A stretch of DNA of 64,000 nucleotides from Hyparrhenia diplandra. Lineage: Eukaryota > Streptophyta > Magnoliopsida > Poales > Poaceae. The stretch spans positions 434,001-498,000 of the forward strand of contig JADLZK010001918.1 of assembly GCA_015847255.1 (NCBI GenBank), given 5' to 3'. This document shows positions 46,483 through 58,559 of the stretch, in pieces (the first letter of the stretch is position 1; each line of letters opens with the position of its first letter). The position numbers and the translations under genes were made by a program. The notes under the pieces are model-generated. The model was not told the DNA's origin and searched no databases. It saw nothing but the letters and a program-made list of their open reading frames with translations.

Positions 46483-46689
46483 CAGTATTAGACAGATTGA
46501 ATAGCTTAATCATTTGTTAGATGAAAAATGTCCATTGTCTGGTTTGATTTGTAAACAAGCCAAATTGGCTGCTAATGAGTACGTATTTATTAGGTTAGAA
46601 TTGGTGTGTTCATAAGGCTGAGTGTACGTGTGTTGTGGTTTTCTACATTAATTGTACTATGTAAATGTCAAAAAAATGGAAGCAGCAGG

Positions 46690-47130
46690 AGACAGGCGGG
46701 AAAGAACATGGATTGACTTCAGGAATAGCAGCTGCTAGCGCTGGATAGGATGTACAAGAGGCTCTGGCCGAACTGGCTGCCAGATTGAGATCTCAGACTG
46801 AGCAGCTGTATTAATCATAGTAGGAAAAATTGTATTACTCGAAAAGCAATAGTTCCCACTTCCCTAGTAGTTTCCATCGGTGTCCCTGCAGGAAACATTA
46901 TTACAAAGAGAACAAATACAAGAACAATTATAACAAAGGAAATGACAAGACACTAATGCATACTACGGTCTTTCTTGTTGCGAATGGATGTATTCCTCCT
47001 CAATCGATATTTGCAGACCGATCTGGATCTAGACCTCCTGATGTATCCCATCCCCACTAGTTTGTCCTTTCATGGTTTGTCGTTGAATTTTAATTGCTAT
47101 GCTATATTCTTGTGCTCAGAATCTCCGTTG
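46690..47130 (-). ncRNA. Candidate PHAS-like locus J (type-2)
   Basis: The site is 47035-47056 (CTCCTGATGTATCCCATCCC plus CA). The body to the left shares AACATGGATTGACTTCAGGA and TGAGATCTCAGACTGA with 30180 and 59820. To the right are the type-2 leader remnants (GTTGAACCAGGAA, TGATTTCACGTA) and GTTATATAGTGG near 47197. A predicted phase starts at 47044. Confidence 0.4.
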
Positions 47131-47269
47131 AACCAGGAATAAGTAAGTGATTTCACGTACAGACGACCCTTCAAAGGGAGTGCAGCTGCCAGGTAGTTAT
47201 ATAGTGGCAGGAAGGAAACTGGGTCTTATGCTCTCTTCACCCGGCTAGTTGTATATATGGGCGCAGGAA

Positions 47270-47880
47270 GTAAACTCAGATGGTCATACGAAACAAAGAC
47301 AGTAACAATCATGTTTCCTACGGAACAATAGGGGCAGAGAATAAGGGATCCACTTTATAGTTGAAAGCAAGATATGAACAGAAACAAAAATATTGTGATG
47401 AGATGCTACACGATTTGTGTGTGGAAACTCTGGGACGATCATAGACTCAGGTAGTAAAATATTATAGTACCGCAATATCGCAGCATAGATATGTTTGGTA
47501 ATTCTGAGATGTTCATAGGGAAAGGTCTTGTGGCTAATGTAATTATTGCTAATTGTGTCGATGGACACAAGTTCATAACAGAACATCACAATCATTATTA
47601 TTTCATTGATTTCCTCTGATATAAGAGATGGTGGAAAAATGTCAATTCTGCCCTTCTTTCATAAAAACTTGTGGAACTTAGGATCTATGGTTTTTGGTAG
47701 TTTGTACATGTCCAACTGATTAGCCTTTTAATTAATCTTCTTCATTAAAAAACCTTGTTTACATCATCCTTTTAATTAATCTTCTTCATAAAGAACTTAG
47801 GAGCAGCTCCTATTTCACTATTCATTGTTATACTCAAAATACCATGAATATATAGTAAAATAAAACCTGCAAACTGAGAG
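47270..47880. other. Unit block, no gene
   Basis: It matches 55100-55640 closely (GTGGAAACTCTGGGACG, GTGTCGATGGACACA, ACTTGTGGAACTTAGGATCT). This block is duplicated about 7.8 kb away, which shows that longer segments of the array were copied together. Confidence 0.6.
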
Positions 47881-48712
47881 GCCCACAAATCGTTTCAGAT
47901 AGGACTCAGCCATTGTTTTTGCCAACTTATTTTATTTTTATTATACAGTACATAAAAGCCCATGTCATTCACGCGTCGCCCTTCCATGAAAATAGAAACA
48001 GAGGCCAAATCATATTACTAAGTCAAATCATAAAACCCATGTTCACATCATTCTTCCGTGTTCTTTATGACGAGGCTCCATGGTCTGTAGATCAGTCAAT
48101 CACCCAGTGCAACAGCGAGTCGCTAGCATCAACAAAAACTGTCATCCTCTGCAGCAATTTCCAAAAAATTAGATTGACGTAGATGTATGGGCGCTATATT
48201 GGTTAGAACAAATCATGTGAGATTCTTGCACTCTCACATGGAAAAGGAGATCGTGCAGGGCACATGCTGGAATCCACCAGCTGTGCCCATTTGCAAGCCC
48301 TGCCGAACAGAGATGTAAGCCGAGATAAGCGAACACGCACCAGTTTCCTAGATTCTTAATCAAATTAAGCATTTTAGAAATGCTAGGCGAAGAGGAACGG
48401 GAAGATGTACAGTTCGACAAGACCCAGCTCTTCTGCGTTTCTTCACTAGATAACTGAATCAAATTCCCATCCTCGAAATTCATCAAGCTACTCTGCTTGT
48501 GCTTACACACACATTGGTTAGTGCAAGCACAAGTTGCAGGCAAACAACTCGATCTTCTACTGCTGATGCATCCCATTCCCATCCCTATTATTATACATCT
48601 CTTCGGTGATTAGTACTAGTGAATTTCTGTGTGAGCCCATCATACTCATTGCCCTCTCCAGTTTCAAACTCATCCCATTTCCATCGTAGGTGTGGTGTCT
48701 AAATTATAGTTT
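47880..48712 (-). ncRNA. Candidate PHAS-like locus K
   Basis: The site is 48560-48581 (CTGCTGATGCATCCCATTCC plus CA). The body to the left holds GATGTATGGGCGCTATATTG and CACATGCTGGAATCC. The leader to the right (TTTCAAACTCATCCCATTCC) breaks at about 48713, where an unrelated segment begins, so its promoter is missing. A predicted phase starts at 48569. Confidence 0.4.
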
Positions 48713-49715
48713 TTCTGCCAAATTAGACTTCACTTTCCACCAAAAGGGCACGTCCAACAGTTTGCTAAAATTCACTTGGCAAATGTTGTGATTTAGCAAG
48801 TTCTTAAAATATGTACCAAGTGAAGAAAAGGAATCTCTCCAATAGTTTGCCATTTTGACTTGGTAAATTGTAAAAACGTGGGCCCGCATCATAACCATCC
48901 CAGCTATCAGCACTACTCCGATCTCCTTCTCGTTGCGTCGTGCACGATTTTTCATCATGCCGTGAAGTATCTTGCCACTGCAGTGTGCACACCTCGCCGC
49001 GTGCCGTGAAGTACCCCAACTCAGTGGTCACCTGTCCGTCGCAGCACAGTACCATGCACCTGACAGTCTCATCCGTCGGCGCAAAAACAAACAATTGAAC
49101 AGGATCCGCCGGCCACGATAATAAAAAGAAGACACACCATCAACACAGTACCAACGCTGACAATGGTATTCACCAGATGCAGTAAATATATGGCCTAGAA
49201 TTCAATAGAGAACTAAACATTACATGGACAATGGTATTGATGAGACAACTGGAATTGTTGGCCATCTGATATCAGGAGGACTCAAGCTGTGCATGTGTGA
49301 ACTGTAAGATGCGACTTGGCTATGGTCATACACACAACTACGATGAACTTGTACGATGGATCCATAGTTGATCGCAAGAAGTTAAAACGATGACAAGAAC
49401 TGATGAACCCTATCTGATCGCAAGAAGACCAGCTGCGGTGCCGTGAATTCTGGATGTCCTTCCCACGATGGCGCCCTCTCGCGCGGGAGCTACTTCTATT
49501 CACGGAGGGATTCGCGTGGAAAGAAGGGAGCGGGATCGTAGAGACATTGGAAACTATCGCGGGAGGGAAACTGGGAATTTTCCGCGCGCGGGGGGAGAGG
49601 GCTGGCATGAGCCACAGAGAGAAGAGATTGGTCAGTTTATATCTGCTAAGGCATCAAGATTTCTGTACAGAGCAAGTTTCACAAAACTAGCAGGACGTCC
49701 GAGTAGGTATGTTGT
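48713..49715. mobile_element. Unclassified insertion into unit K
   Basis: About 1 kb interrupts the unit consensus after TTATAGTTTTTCTG. It begins with AT-rich sequence with repeated GTTTGCTAAA/GTTTGCCATT motifs and ends in a GC-rich stretch (49440-49620). Unit sequence resumes near 49720 (ACTTGAAGAGCATGCATACG, compare 51770). Terminal repeats were not resolved. Confidence 0.4.
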
Positions 49716-49719
49716 ACCC

Positions 49720-50645
49720 ACAGTACTTGAAGAGCATGCATACGGGTGAAACCAGATCACATACAGATGTATATCAGTTATCTTGCATAAATTTGTAGCC
49801 CCTAGTTTTTCTTAGATCTCAGAACTAAATTTAGATAGATGTATCAACGAAAACTAAATTTTAATTGAACTAGGAAGCAACTGATCATTTCAGGTCACAC
49901 CGCCATCCGGATCTCGGTAGATGTATGAGCGTTATATTGTTGGAACAAATCGTGCGAGATTGTTGCAAACTCGCATGGATCGAAAAGGAGGTCGTGTAGA
50001 ACACATGCTGGAATCAGCAAGTGTGCCGACTTGCAAGGAAAGCTGAAATGAGGTGAAAGCTGAGCGAAGGCCAAAACAGATAAATATGCAACCCTTCGCA
50101 GCACGACCACCGAACATGCACCTAATTAACCAAATTAAAAAATTTACATGTTTGGGGTAATTAATTTGCACCTACTAGCCTAGTTGTTATACCACGGATG
50201 CAATTTACTCATATTAATTATTGATCTCAATCGTTGTGTGCAGAAGTACATCATGCCGTCAAGTAGACTGCTAGCTAAGTTTTCTCATTTTCGAACAAAG
50301 CAAGTTTTCTCATTTTGGAACAAGAGGAAGAGATGAATAGATCATGCCGTCAAGTAGTACAGTTTTTGCTAGCTAAAGAGGAAATGGAAGATGCACAATG
50401 CTACATATCTCTACCAGGCATTCTGTTCGGGTTGCTTCTCTGGATAAGCACTCAGCCTAGTAATTGCAGTCCAGCCATCATGCCCACGTTGCTAGCACCA
50501 AGAGTAGTTGAGCAGCTCGATCTTTAACTGCTGATGCATCCCAGTCCCAACCCTATTATTGGACATCTCTTTCAGTGTTCAGCGTTGAATTCCTAGCGTT
50601 GGAGGAAATTGGCTTCAGACTGTTGTCTGTGAATTATAGTTTTTC
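49720..50645 (-). ncRNA. Candidate PHAS-like locus L
   Basis: The site is 50528-50549 (CTGCTGATGCATCCCAGTCC plus CA). TCTATATAG at 50675-50683 is the presumed TATA box, with GTTACCC after it. CTATAAATAG is at 50871-50880. The body carries GAACACATGCTGGAATCAG and CCGAACATGCACCTAATTAA. A predicted phase starts at 50537. Confidence 0.45.
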
Positions 50646-50880
50646 ATCTGTGTTCCCGCTTTGCACCAGGAAGCTCTATATAGACTGTTACCCTAGAGAA
50701 CGCGTATAGGCCAAATTAAGGCCCTTGAATATTCCAAGAATATGATTGTTGAGTCGAAAGCATGATGTAGTCTAGTCCAAATTAAGGCCCTTGAATATTC
50801 CAACAAGTATTGTTGTTTTGCCAAACCAGCAGGCCGGCCGTCTGCCTGCAGAGACCTAGGCTATAAATAGAATGGTACCC

Positions 50881-51974
50881 CACTCTACTGAATAACTACT
50901 TGCTTGGTTGATATTTGAAAATTGCGGTCCTCATGTTGGACAATAATGGAGCCAGATAATTCTTTCCATTATCCAAAAAATAAAAGAAAATTTTATTTAA
51001 AGTAAGTTTAATCCAAAGTAATATGTATATTTTTGCCTCCGTAAAGAGAAATTGTATTAAGATAAGTTTAACCTAGACAAATAACCAGATTAATAGATAT
51101 TTATAGTTCAACATCACAAATAAAAGAAAAGGATATATTTTTCTGCCACCGGAATATGTAATCTGTTTATGTTACACGTCCACAGCTACAAGTTGGCTAA
51201 GTTTATTCAACCTAATTGGTTTGTGATTTTTTTCCTTAGCTGTTTGCAGCCACGGCCCACAGGTGCATGCTGCTGTAAAATCTGCAGGGAGATAAGGATG
51301 AAACAGATTTCACTCAACCACAAAAAGCCTGAAAAATACCAGAAGCTTGGAAATGCATAACTAACAGGGAGTGTGATCGAGAATTTCTTAACTACAAGAA
51401 AATTGCTGGCATACAAAGCAATCTGAACAGAGCATGGCCCCTGGCAGCTTGACGGCCGAAGCCACACCTGTTTTCGAGGTTTCTAAGGGGCAACAGGTGT
51501 GCAGCTGTCCTACTGCATGCTTAGACATAAATGTTAAAATAAAAGCTGGAAAGCAAACTCTCCATGTAGTATACTATGCTCAGCCATTGTTTGCCAACTG
51601 ATTTGAATTTCATTATACGCAAAAAAAAAAAAAAAAAAAAAAAAACCATGCCATTCACATCATCCTTCTGTGGAAGCAGAAACAAAGGCCAAATCATACT
51701 ACTTGAGTCCAAATCATGAAAACCCATGTTCACATCATACTACTTGCCTCTGATTTGGACACAATACTTGAAGGACATGTATACGGATGAAACCAGATCA
51801 CATAAAGATGGATATCAGTTATCCTGCTGTATTGTGTCCCCTAATGATTCTTGGATCTTGCAACAAAATTTAGGTAGATTTATGGGTGTTATGTTGGTGG
51901 CACGACAACCGAACACACTCCAGTTTCCTATCCTTAACAAAATTAAGAATTTTACTCTTAAGTATGTTCCAAAT
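50881..51974. other. Unit sequence with long poly(A) run
   Basis: It continues the array (TTGGTTGATATTTG, ATCCAAAGTAATATGTATAT, CAGCCATTGTTTGCCAACTG). A 25-base A run lies at 51620-51644, where the sister copy at 55757 has only ATACCT plus 7 A. No gene or site is seen. Confidence 0.5.
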
Positions 51975-52850
51975 TCAGGCCTAAAGGAAGGCCAGTTTCT
52001 GCTGGAGCGAAGCGGAGGCCCATTCAAAGCCGGAGGCAGGGCCGGAGCGAAGCAGACCCCTGAGGACGCTTGGCTTCCCGTGGTACGGTACATATACCCT
52101 TTAGGGTTTCCCCTAGAGTACCGGTTCATTCATTCTCTTGTAAGCCACCGCGATCGGGCGTGTAACCCTATTTTTTGATAATACCGAGGAGTGTTTGTCG
52201 GCCGGCGCCCGTAGTTTTTACTCTCTTGCATTAGGAGGGTTTTCCACGTTAAATCTTGTGTCTCTATGTGGTTTGATCTTGTTTACTTCATCGGTTGTGC
52301 GTCGAATTTATAACAAGTGGCATCGAGCTTTGGTTTCAGATTAGGGTTCGATGTCGATGTCGACGCCGATGAAGTTCGATCTCCATCGCTGCTGGATTAC
52401 AAGACGTGGTTCTTGCTATGGCAAATCAAGATGCACGAGGGCAATTTTGGCGCAGAAGGAGGATTATGATGAGGCGCTGGAAGGTTTTTTCGCAAGAAGT
52501 CGTCTACCGATTGGACTCCCAAGGAGAAGCGAAGGGATCGTAAGGGTTTGTCCGTAATTCAAGTTCATCTCCATAATGATATCTTGCAAGAGGTGTTGCA
52601 GAACATTGGTTGAAACATGAATCGATCAGTATGTCAAAGGATCTAACTAGTAAGATGCACATGAAGATGAAGTTGTTTACTCTCAAGATGAAGGAGTGTG
52701 ATTCGGTGATGACCCACCTATCCGTGTTCAAGGAGATCGTTGCGGACCTAGTGTCGATGGAGGCTAATTATGACGATGAGGACTTAGGTCTTTTGCTGTT
52801 AAGTTCTTTGCCAAATTCGTATGCAAATTTTTGTGAGAGCATATTGCTGA
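51975..52850 (+). mobile_element. Truncated copia LTR retrotransposon (LTR end, PBS, gag start)
   Basis: LTR-like sequence ends near TTTATAACA (about 52314) and is followed by AGTGGCATCGAGC, a degenerate primer-binding site like the initiator-Met tRNA type. Gag-like coding begins at 52351. The unit sequence is left near 51975 and resumes near 52850 (TGTTTATGTCACAGTAACAC, compare 57287). The left LTR start, pol and the right LTR are missing. Confidence 0.75.
52351..52850 (+). pseudogene. copia gag N-terminal fragment
   Basis: In shifting frames it encodes MSMSTPMKFDL, a DYKTWFLLWQIKMHE-type stretch, KDYDEALEG-like sequence, then HESISMSKDLTSKMHMKMKL and FTLKMKECDSVMTHLSVFKE, followed by LLLLSSLPNSYANFCESIL. 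This order (hydrophobic Trp-containing start, then the SL.V.E..F.E.V..L-type helix and LLSSLP) is that of copia gag. Several frame changes lie between 52390 and 52620. Confidence 0.8.
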
Positions 52851-52859
52851 GCCGTTATG

Positions 52860-53718
52860 AAATCTGTTTATGTCACAGTAACACGTCCACAGCTACAAGC
52901 AGGGAAAATTTACTCAACCTAACCCAATTGGTTTGTGGTTTTTTTCTGAGCTGCAGCTACAACAGTACAATTCCGTTTGCTGATTGCAGCCACAGGTGCA
53001 TAGAATTGTAAAAATCTGCAAGGCAATGAGGAGATTTGCCTCGACCACAAACAGTCAAATTAAAGCCTGACAAATACCAGAAACTTGGAAATGCATAACT
53101 ATAGTTGCATATCGATCATCTGAATGCATACAACCATCCAACCACGCACATACTCAGGGGAAAGTGTGATCGGTAATTTCTAAAGTATCAGAAAAATTAT
53201 TAACTTGGCATCAGTCATCAAATCATAACCTTTGCCCTATTATTGCGTACCCTAACTGGGCATGTCCAACTGGTTTAGCTTTTTTTCTACATAAAACAAA
53301 AATCCCAAGTTGATACCATCCTTCCATGAGAATAGAAAACAGAGGCAAAGCATACTACTTGCGGCAAGAACTGATGGTTAAGACCGATGGCATAAAAATC
53401 CCATGTTGAAATCATCCTTCCATGTTCCTTATGAAGCTGCATGATCAGGAGATCAAGCGTTGACCAGTGTGCAACAGCTGCCCACTAGCATCGACCAAAA
53501 TCCTCCTATGTGTCGATGTTGCAGCACTGCCAAATAGCTAGCACGGGGGGTTGTAGAACAGCTCCATCTTTAACTGCTGATGCATCCCATTCCTATCCCA
53601 AGTATTAGACATCTCTCTTCCTATGTCAGCCCGCATTATACTCATCTCCCACTCTGTTTTCAGACTAGTCCATTCCATACGCGTGGTGTCTGAATTGTAG
53701 TTGTTCTTGAGTGCTTCC
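52860..53718 (-). ncRNA. Candidate PHAS-like locus M (best-preserved example)
   Basis: The site is 53574-53595 (CTGCTGATGCATCCCATTCC plus TA). CTAAATATAG at 53748-53757 is the presumed TATA box. CTATAAATAG at 53888-53897 is followed by GATGGCATTGTATATGATTT. All shared blocks are present in order: GGTAATTTCTAAAGTATCAG, TTAACTTGGCATC, CATCCTTCCATGAGAATA, CTCATCTCCCACTCTG. No ORF is conserved with the sister units. If the site is cut opposite positions 10/11 of the miRNA, 21-nt phasing on the - strand starts at 53583 and runs to lower coordinates. Confidence 0.55.
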
Positions 53719-53959
53719 AGTTTGCACGAGGAAGCAAATGTGTGCAGCTAAATATAGAGTGTTACCCTTGAGGCCGTGTAAAGACCAAAAGGCCCTTGGA
53801 CACATATTCCGGGAATATCTTCTTGAGTCAAGAGCTGATGTAATCTAGACTCTGGGTGTTTTCCTTACCTGACTTATTACCTAGGCTATAAATAGGATGG
53901 CATTGTATATGATTTGACATCTGAAAAAATAAAATTGTTAAAATTGTATTGTATAAGAT

Positions 53960-54740
53960 TAAACCATGCACATAGTATCAGAAAAAATCGTTGACTTGGC
54001 ATCCATCGTCAAATCATGACCATGGCCTAACTGGTTTAACCCATTTTTTTTTTTTTACATAAAAATATCCCAAGTTGATACCATCCTTCCACGAAAATAA
54101 AAAAGAGGAAAAAGCATATTATTTGCGGCAATAACAGATGGTAAAGACAAAGGGCATGAAAATCCCATGTTGACATCATCCTTCCATGTTCTTTATGATG
54201 AGGCTCCATGGTCAGATGATCAAGCGGTCACCAGTGTGCACAAGCTGGCCACAAGCATCGACGAAAACCATCTGTTGGAAATTGGAACAGATCATGTATG
54301 AGATTGCTGCATACTCACATCGAAGGGGAGATCGTGTAGAGCACATGCTGGAAACTGGAAGGCCCTTGGCAGCTAAACTCAATCCTCAACTGCTCAAGTT
54401 ATTTCATTGTTTTCTCTTCTCCCAGCGAGGGATCTTCAGCCCAAGCCCTAGATGTTGGGCCATGAACACCATGATGTACCAAATAATTCCAGCGCAATAA
54501 CAAAGGGCCAATTAAGCAACAGCAAACCTAACCCTCCAACTCTAGTCATCCCCGAACACGAGCGTCCCTCGCACCCGCGCGCACCGCACGGGAGGAGGCA
54601 ACCTTGCGAGAACGAGGAGCTCAGGAGTCTGTCAGCTGCCATTGGCATCGCAGCTTTAACTGCTGATGCATACTATTCCCATCGCAAGTATTAGACATCT
54701 CTTCTATGATCACCATTGAATTCTTGTGTCAGACCGTCAT
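53960..54740 (-). ncRNA. Candidate PHAS-like locus N, promoter lost
   Basis: The site is 54660-54681 (CTGCTGATGCATACTATTCC plus CA), with two extra mismatches. The body is close to locus M (AGTTGATACCATCCTTCCA, CTTTATGATGAGGCTCCATG). The leader ends near 54740 and joins another unit block, so no TATA box is present. A 200-bp segment of different composition (54430-54640) lies just left of the site. Confidence 0.35.
54430..54640. other. GC-rich foreign segment near site N
   Basis: Sequence such as CCCGAACACGAGCGTCCCTC with CGCACGGGAGGAGG is absent from the other units at this position. Its origin is unknown; no ends were identified. Confidence 0.35.
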
Positions 54741-55680
54741 ACTCTGCTTATGGTTCAGTTCAAATCCCCGATGCTTCACAATGCTTCACATTCCCAATGC
54801 TGAATCCCCTTCCTTGGGTAATCTCTGTAAATCCTGGCCTCTCTCCAGTTTTGGATCTTGCATTGTCACCCCACGCCTACACAAGAGTTTACACTTTACT
54901 TTTCTCAGGTTTTTAGATGTTGGCTCAGCTATATATATAGGATCAGAAGCCATGTTTTTTTTTTTCAGAATGAAGTGCGTAGCTTTAATTTGTCCTGATA
55001 TTGGTTCACCAACCAGCTGGAGCTACGTTTCAGCAACATTCATATTACACACACTGCTATATAGACTAAGTGTCACATGCATGTTTCCTATTAAAGGACT
55101 ATGGGGGTAGAGAATACGGGATACACTTTGTTTATGAAAGCAAGTCATGAACAGTAACATTGATCTGGTGATATGAGATGTTACACAGTTGTATGTGGAA
55201 ACTCTGGGACGCTTATAGACTTGGGTAGCAAAATGTTATAGTACCGTACAGGCAACATCGCAACATAACTGTGCGTGCCAATTGTGGGATGTTCATAGAG
55301 AGAGGTCTTGCGGCTATTCTGATTGTTGCTACTTGTGTCGATGGACACCACATCATTATTGTTTTATTGATTTTATCCGATATGAGAGAAAATGTGAGGA
55401 AATGTCAACGCTGCCCTTCTTTCATATAAACTTGTGGAATTTTTGGATCTAAGGTTTGTACATGTCCAACTGATTAGTCTTTTAACATTTTGCATTAAAA
55501 ACCCCATGTTCACGTCATCCTTCCATAAAATAGTTACAGGAGAGGCCATGATCAGTTGGAACATAGAAACATGCAGACATGCAAGCCCTATGCAAAAGCA
55601 TCTTTTATTTTACTATATTCATTGTTTCCCCTCAAAATAGTCCCACGGCATGCTTATACATAGATAGTAAAATAAAAGCT
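54740..55680. other. Unit block, no gene
   Basis: It matches 47270-47880 and 63716-64000. It holds the GGATCAGAAGCCATG block and the CTCTGGGACG block. No site is present. Confidence 0.5.
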
Positions 55681-56569
55681 GCAAAGTGAGATGCTCAAAC
55701 TCTGCATATTGTATACTATGCTCAGCCATTGTTTGCCAACTGATTTGATTTTCATTATACCTAAAAAAACATGTCGTTTGCATATCGTTCCATTAAAACA
55801 GACAGAGGCCAAATCATACTACTTGAGTCCAAACGCCTCCCTATGGATGCATCTACTAATCCAGGTTTAGGTAGATGTTTGGGCGTTATATTGGTTGCAA
55901 CAAATTGCAGCAAGCCAAGCTGAACTGATGTGATTTGCACCAACAGCCCTTGGCAGCACCACGACCGAACACACACATTTGTCAAAAAAAAAAAAAAAAA
56001 CGACCGAACACACACCAGTTTCCTAAGCCTTAACCAAATTAAGAATTTTACATGTTAAGTGTAGTTCACACCTACTAGCCTGGTAGTTGTACCACGGATG
56101 CAATTCACTCATATTGAAATCGTCGTGTGCAGAAATTATTTCGTTGTTTGTCTTTTTTGAACAAGGGGAAATCAGTCTGGGCATGGAGTTAGTGCAGGTG
56201 AAACAAGATCAATAGATCATGCCATCAACTTAGTACAGTTGCTAGAGAAAGAAGAAACGGAAGATGCATAGTGCTACATAAGAATAACTCTACAAGCTCT
56301 GGCGGAAGCCATAACTCAAGGTATTTTGTGTGCGTTGCCCTAACTGCCAGCCATAACACAAGGTGCTAGCACTCGGGCTCTGATAGCGGCTCGATCTTTA
56401 ACTGCTGATGCATCCCATTCCCAACCCTATTGCTCGACATCTCTTCAATGGTCACAGACGAATTCCTAGCGTCAGTCCAACATACTCTCGATGCCCTCTT
56501 TAGTTTCAGAGGTGTTGTCTGTGAATTAGAGATTTTCATGTGTGTTTCCGCGTTGCGCCAGGAAGCAAA
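55680..56569 (-). ncRNA. Candidate PHAS-like locus O
   Basis: The site is 56402-56423 (CTGCTGATGCATCCCATTCC plus CA). GTTATATAGAG at 56599-56609 is the presumed TATA region, followed by GTGTTACCC. CTATAAATAG lies at 56753-56762. The body carries the poly(A) micro-insertion at 55962. A predicted phase starts at 56411. Confidence 0.5.
55962..56015 (+). mobile_element. Poly(A)-only micro-retroposon with 15-bp duplication
   Basis: CGACCGAACACACAC is at 55962-55976 and again at 56001-56015. Between lie ATTTGTC and 17 A. A direct duplication plus a poly(A) tail indicates retroposition of almost nothing but the tail. Confidence 0.75.
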
Positions 56570-56792
56570 TGTGGTTTCACTGTACATGAAATGGCACGGT
56601 TATATAGAGAGTGTTACCCTTCGCATTGAGGCCGTGTATAGGCCAAATTAAGGCCCTCGAATATTCCAAGAAAATGATTGTTGAGTCAAATTGAAAGCAT
56701 GATGTAGTCTAGACTGTGGTTGTTTTGCCTCTTACCGGCTGCCTTACCTAGGCTATAAATAGAGAATGACATTGTTGTCCTCACTGTACTGA

Positions 56793-56983
56793 GGTGCTGT
56801 TTGGTTCGTAGGGACTAAACTTTTTTTAGTCCTAGGGACTCATAAAAAAGGCCCCTCGAAAAGAGTCCTTTAAGGACTAATAGAGAAAAAGTCTCAAAAA
56901 GACCTTCCCTGTTTGGTTTGGTAGGGATTAAAAGAGACTTTTTTAGTCGTAAGGAATAAAAATTCCCTAAACCAAACAGCCCC
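56793..56983. mobile_element. 191-bp MITE inside the right flank of locus O
   Basis: The ends are GGTGCTGTTTGGTT and, inverted, GGGGCTGTTTGGTTTAGGG. TGA flanks both sides (56790-56792, 56984-56986). The empty site survives in sisters: CTACTGAATAACT at 50890 and CTACTGAATAACTTGC at 60289. The interior is a long imperfect palindrome of TTTAGTCCC/GGGACTAAA-like motifs. A 3-bp duplication fits PIF/Harbinger or CACTA MITEs. Confidence 0.9.
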
Positions 56984-57249
56984 TGAATATCTACTTTCTT
57001 GTTTGATTTTTTAAAACACGCAGTCCTCTTGTTGGACAATGGAGCCAGATACTTATTTCCATTATCCAGATATAAAAGAAAAATTGTATTTAAAATAAGT
57101 TTGATTAGATGTAATATGTATATTTTTGCCTCTGTGAAGAGAAATTGTATGAATATGAGTTTAATCTTGACAGCCGTTCATTGCTACTACAACATACATG
57201 TAACCAGATTATGAGATATTTCTAGTTCACCATCACATATAAAAGAAAA

Positions 57250-58378
57250 TGACGTTTTTTTTGTGCCACTAGAAAATGTAATTTGTTTATGTCAGAGTAA
57301 CACGTCCACAGCTACAGGTTGGCCAAGTTTATTCAACCTAATTGGTTGGTGATTTTTCTTAGCTGTGGATACAGTACAATTTTGTTTGCTGTTTGTAGCC
57401 ACAGGTGCACATAGCATCCGACCAAGCACAAGTCAGCGGAAAGTGTGAACGAGAATTTATTAAGTATCAGAAAAATTGCTAACATGGCATGTCTAACTGG
57501 CGGTTTAGCGGCAAGTTGATATCATCCTTCCATGGAACTGGAAAACAGAGGCAAAAGAATATTACTAGCGGGAAGAACTGATGGTTAACACCATGGGCAT
57601 AAAAATCCCATGTTGACATCATGATGAGGCTCCATGCATGTCAGCAGATCAAGCAATAACCATCACGAGAATTTTGGTTGGAAAATGGAACAGAACATGT
57701 ACGAGATTGTTGCATACTCACATCGAAGGGCAGATCGTGTAGAGCATGGTAGAAAGAGCAAGGCATGCCAACGTGCAAAGCAAACTGAACATAGCATGGA
57801 TGGCTCTTGGCAGCTTGACGACTGAACATGCACCTGTTTCTAGTTTGGTCTACCAAATTAAGGGTTTGACTTATCACTGGGCTAATTTGCAGCTACTAGC
57901 CTGGTTGTTGCACGCAGAATGCACTTTACTCATACTAATTATTTACCTCAATCCTCAACTGCTAAAGTTATTTCGTTGTTTTCTCTTCTCCTAACAATGG
58001 GTCTCTATGCCCCGAGTAATTGCAGGCCGAAAACTACAAGCTTGACATGGATAACTCTACATCCTCTGGCGGAAGCCATAAACCCAGGTCGTCTTTATGT
58101 GCTTGACGACAGAACATAAATTCCCAGCCTCAAAATTCTAGTAGAGCCAACATACGCATATTAGACACTGTTTGCACGGGCTTGTGAGGAGTGACTTGCC
58201 TGATCTTTAACTGCTGATGCATCTCATTCCTATCGCAAGTATTAGACATCTCTCCAATGGTCGTCGCCACTGAATTCCTATGTTAGCTCATCATTCTCAT
58301 CTCCCTCTCTGTTTTCAGACTAGTCCGATCCATACGCGTGGTCTCTGAATTATATAGTCCATTCCAGTATGCACGAGG
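57250..58378 (-). ncRNA. Candidate PHAS-like locus P
   Basis: The site is 58211-58232 (CTGCTGATGCATCTCATTCC plus TA; T at position 14, where some grass miR2118 members also vary). CTAAATATAG at 58408-58417 is the presumed TATA box and CTATAAATAG is at 58548-58557. The body is near full length: GTCCACAGCTACAGG, CACATCGAAGGGCAGATCGT, TCTGGCGGAAGCCATAAACC. A predicted phase starts at 58220. Confidence 0.55.
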
Positions 58379-58559
58379 AAGCAAATGCTGCCCTCGAAAT
58401 GGTGCGGCTAAATATAGAGTGTTACCCTGGTGTCCGTGTAATGGCCAAAAGGCCCTATGAGTGATATTCCAGGAATATGATTCTTGAGTCGAGTGCTGAC
58501 GTAATCTAGACTATGGGTGTTTTCCCTACCTGACTCAATTACCCTGGCTATAAATAGAA

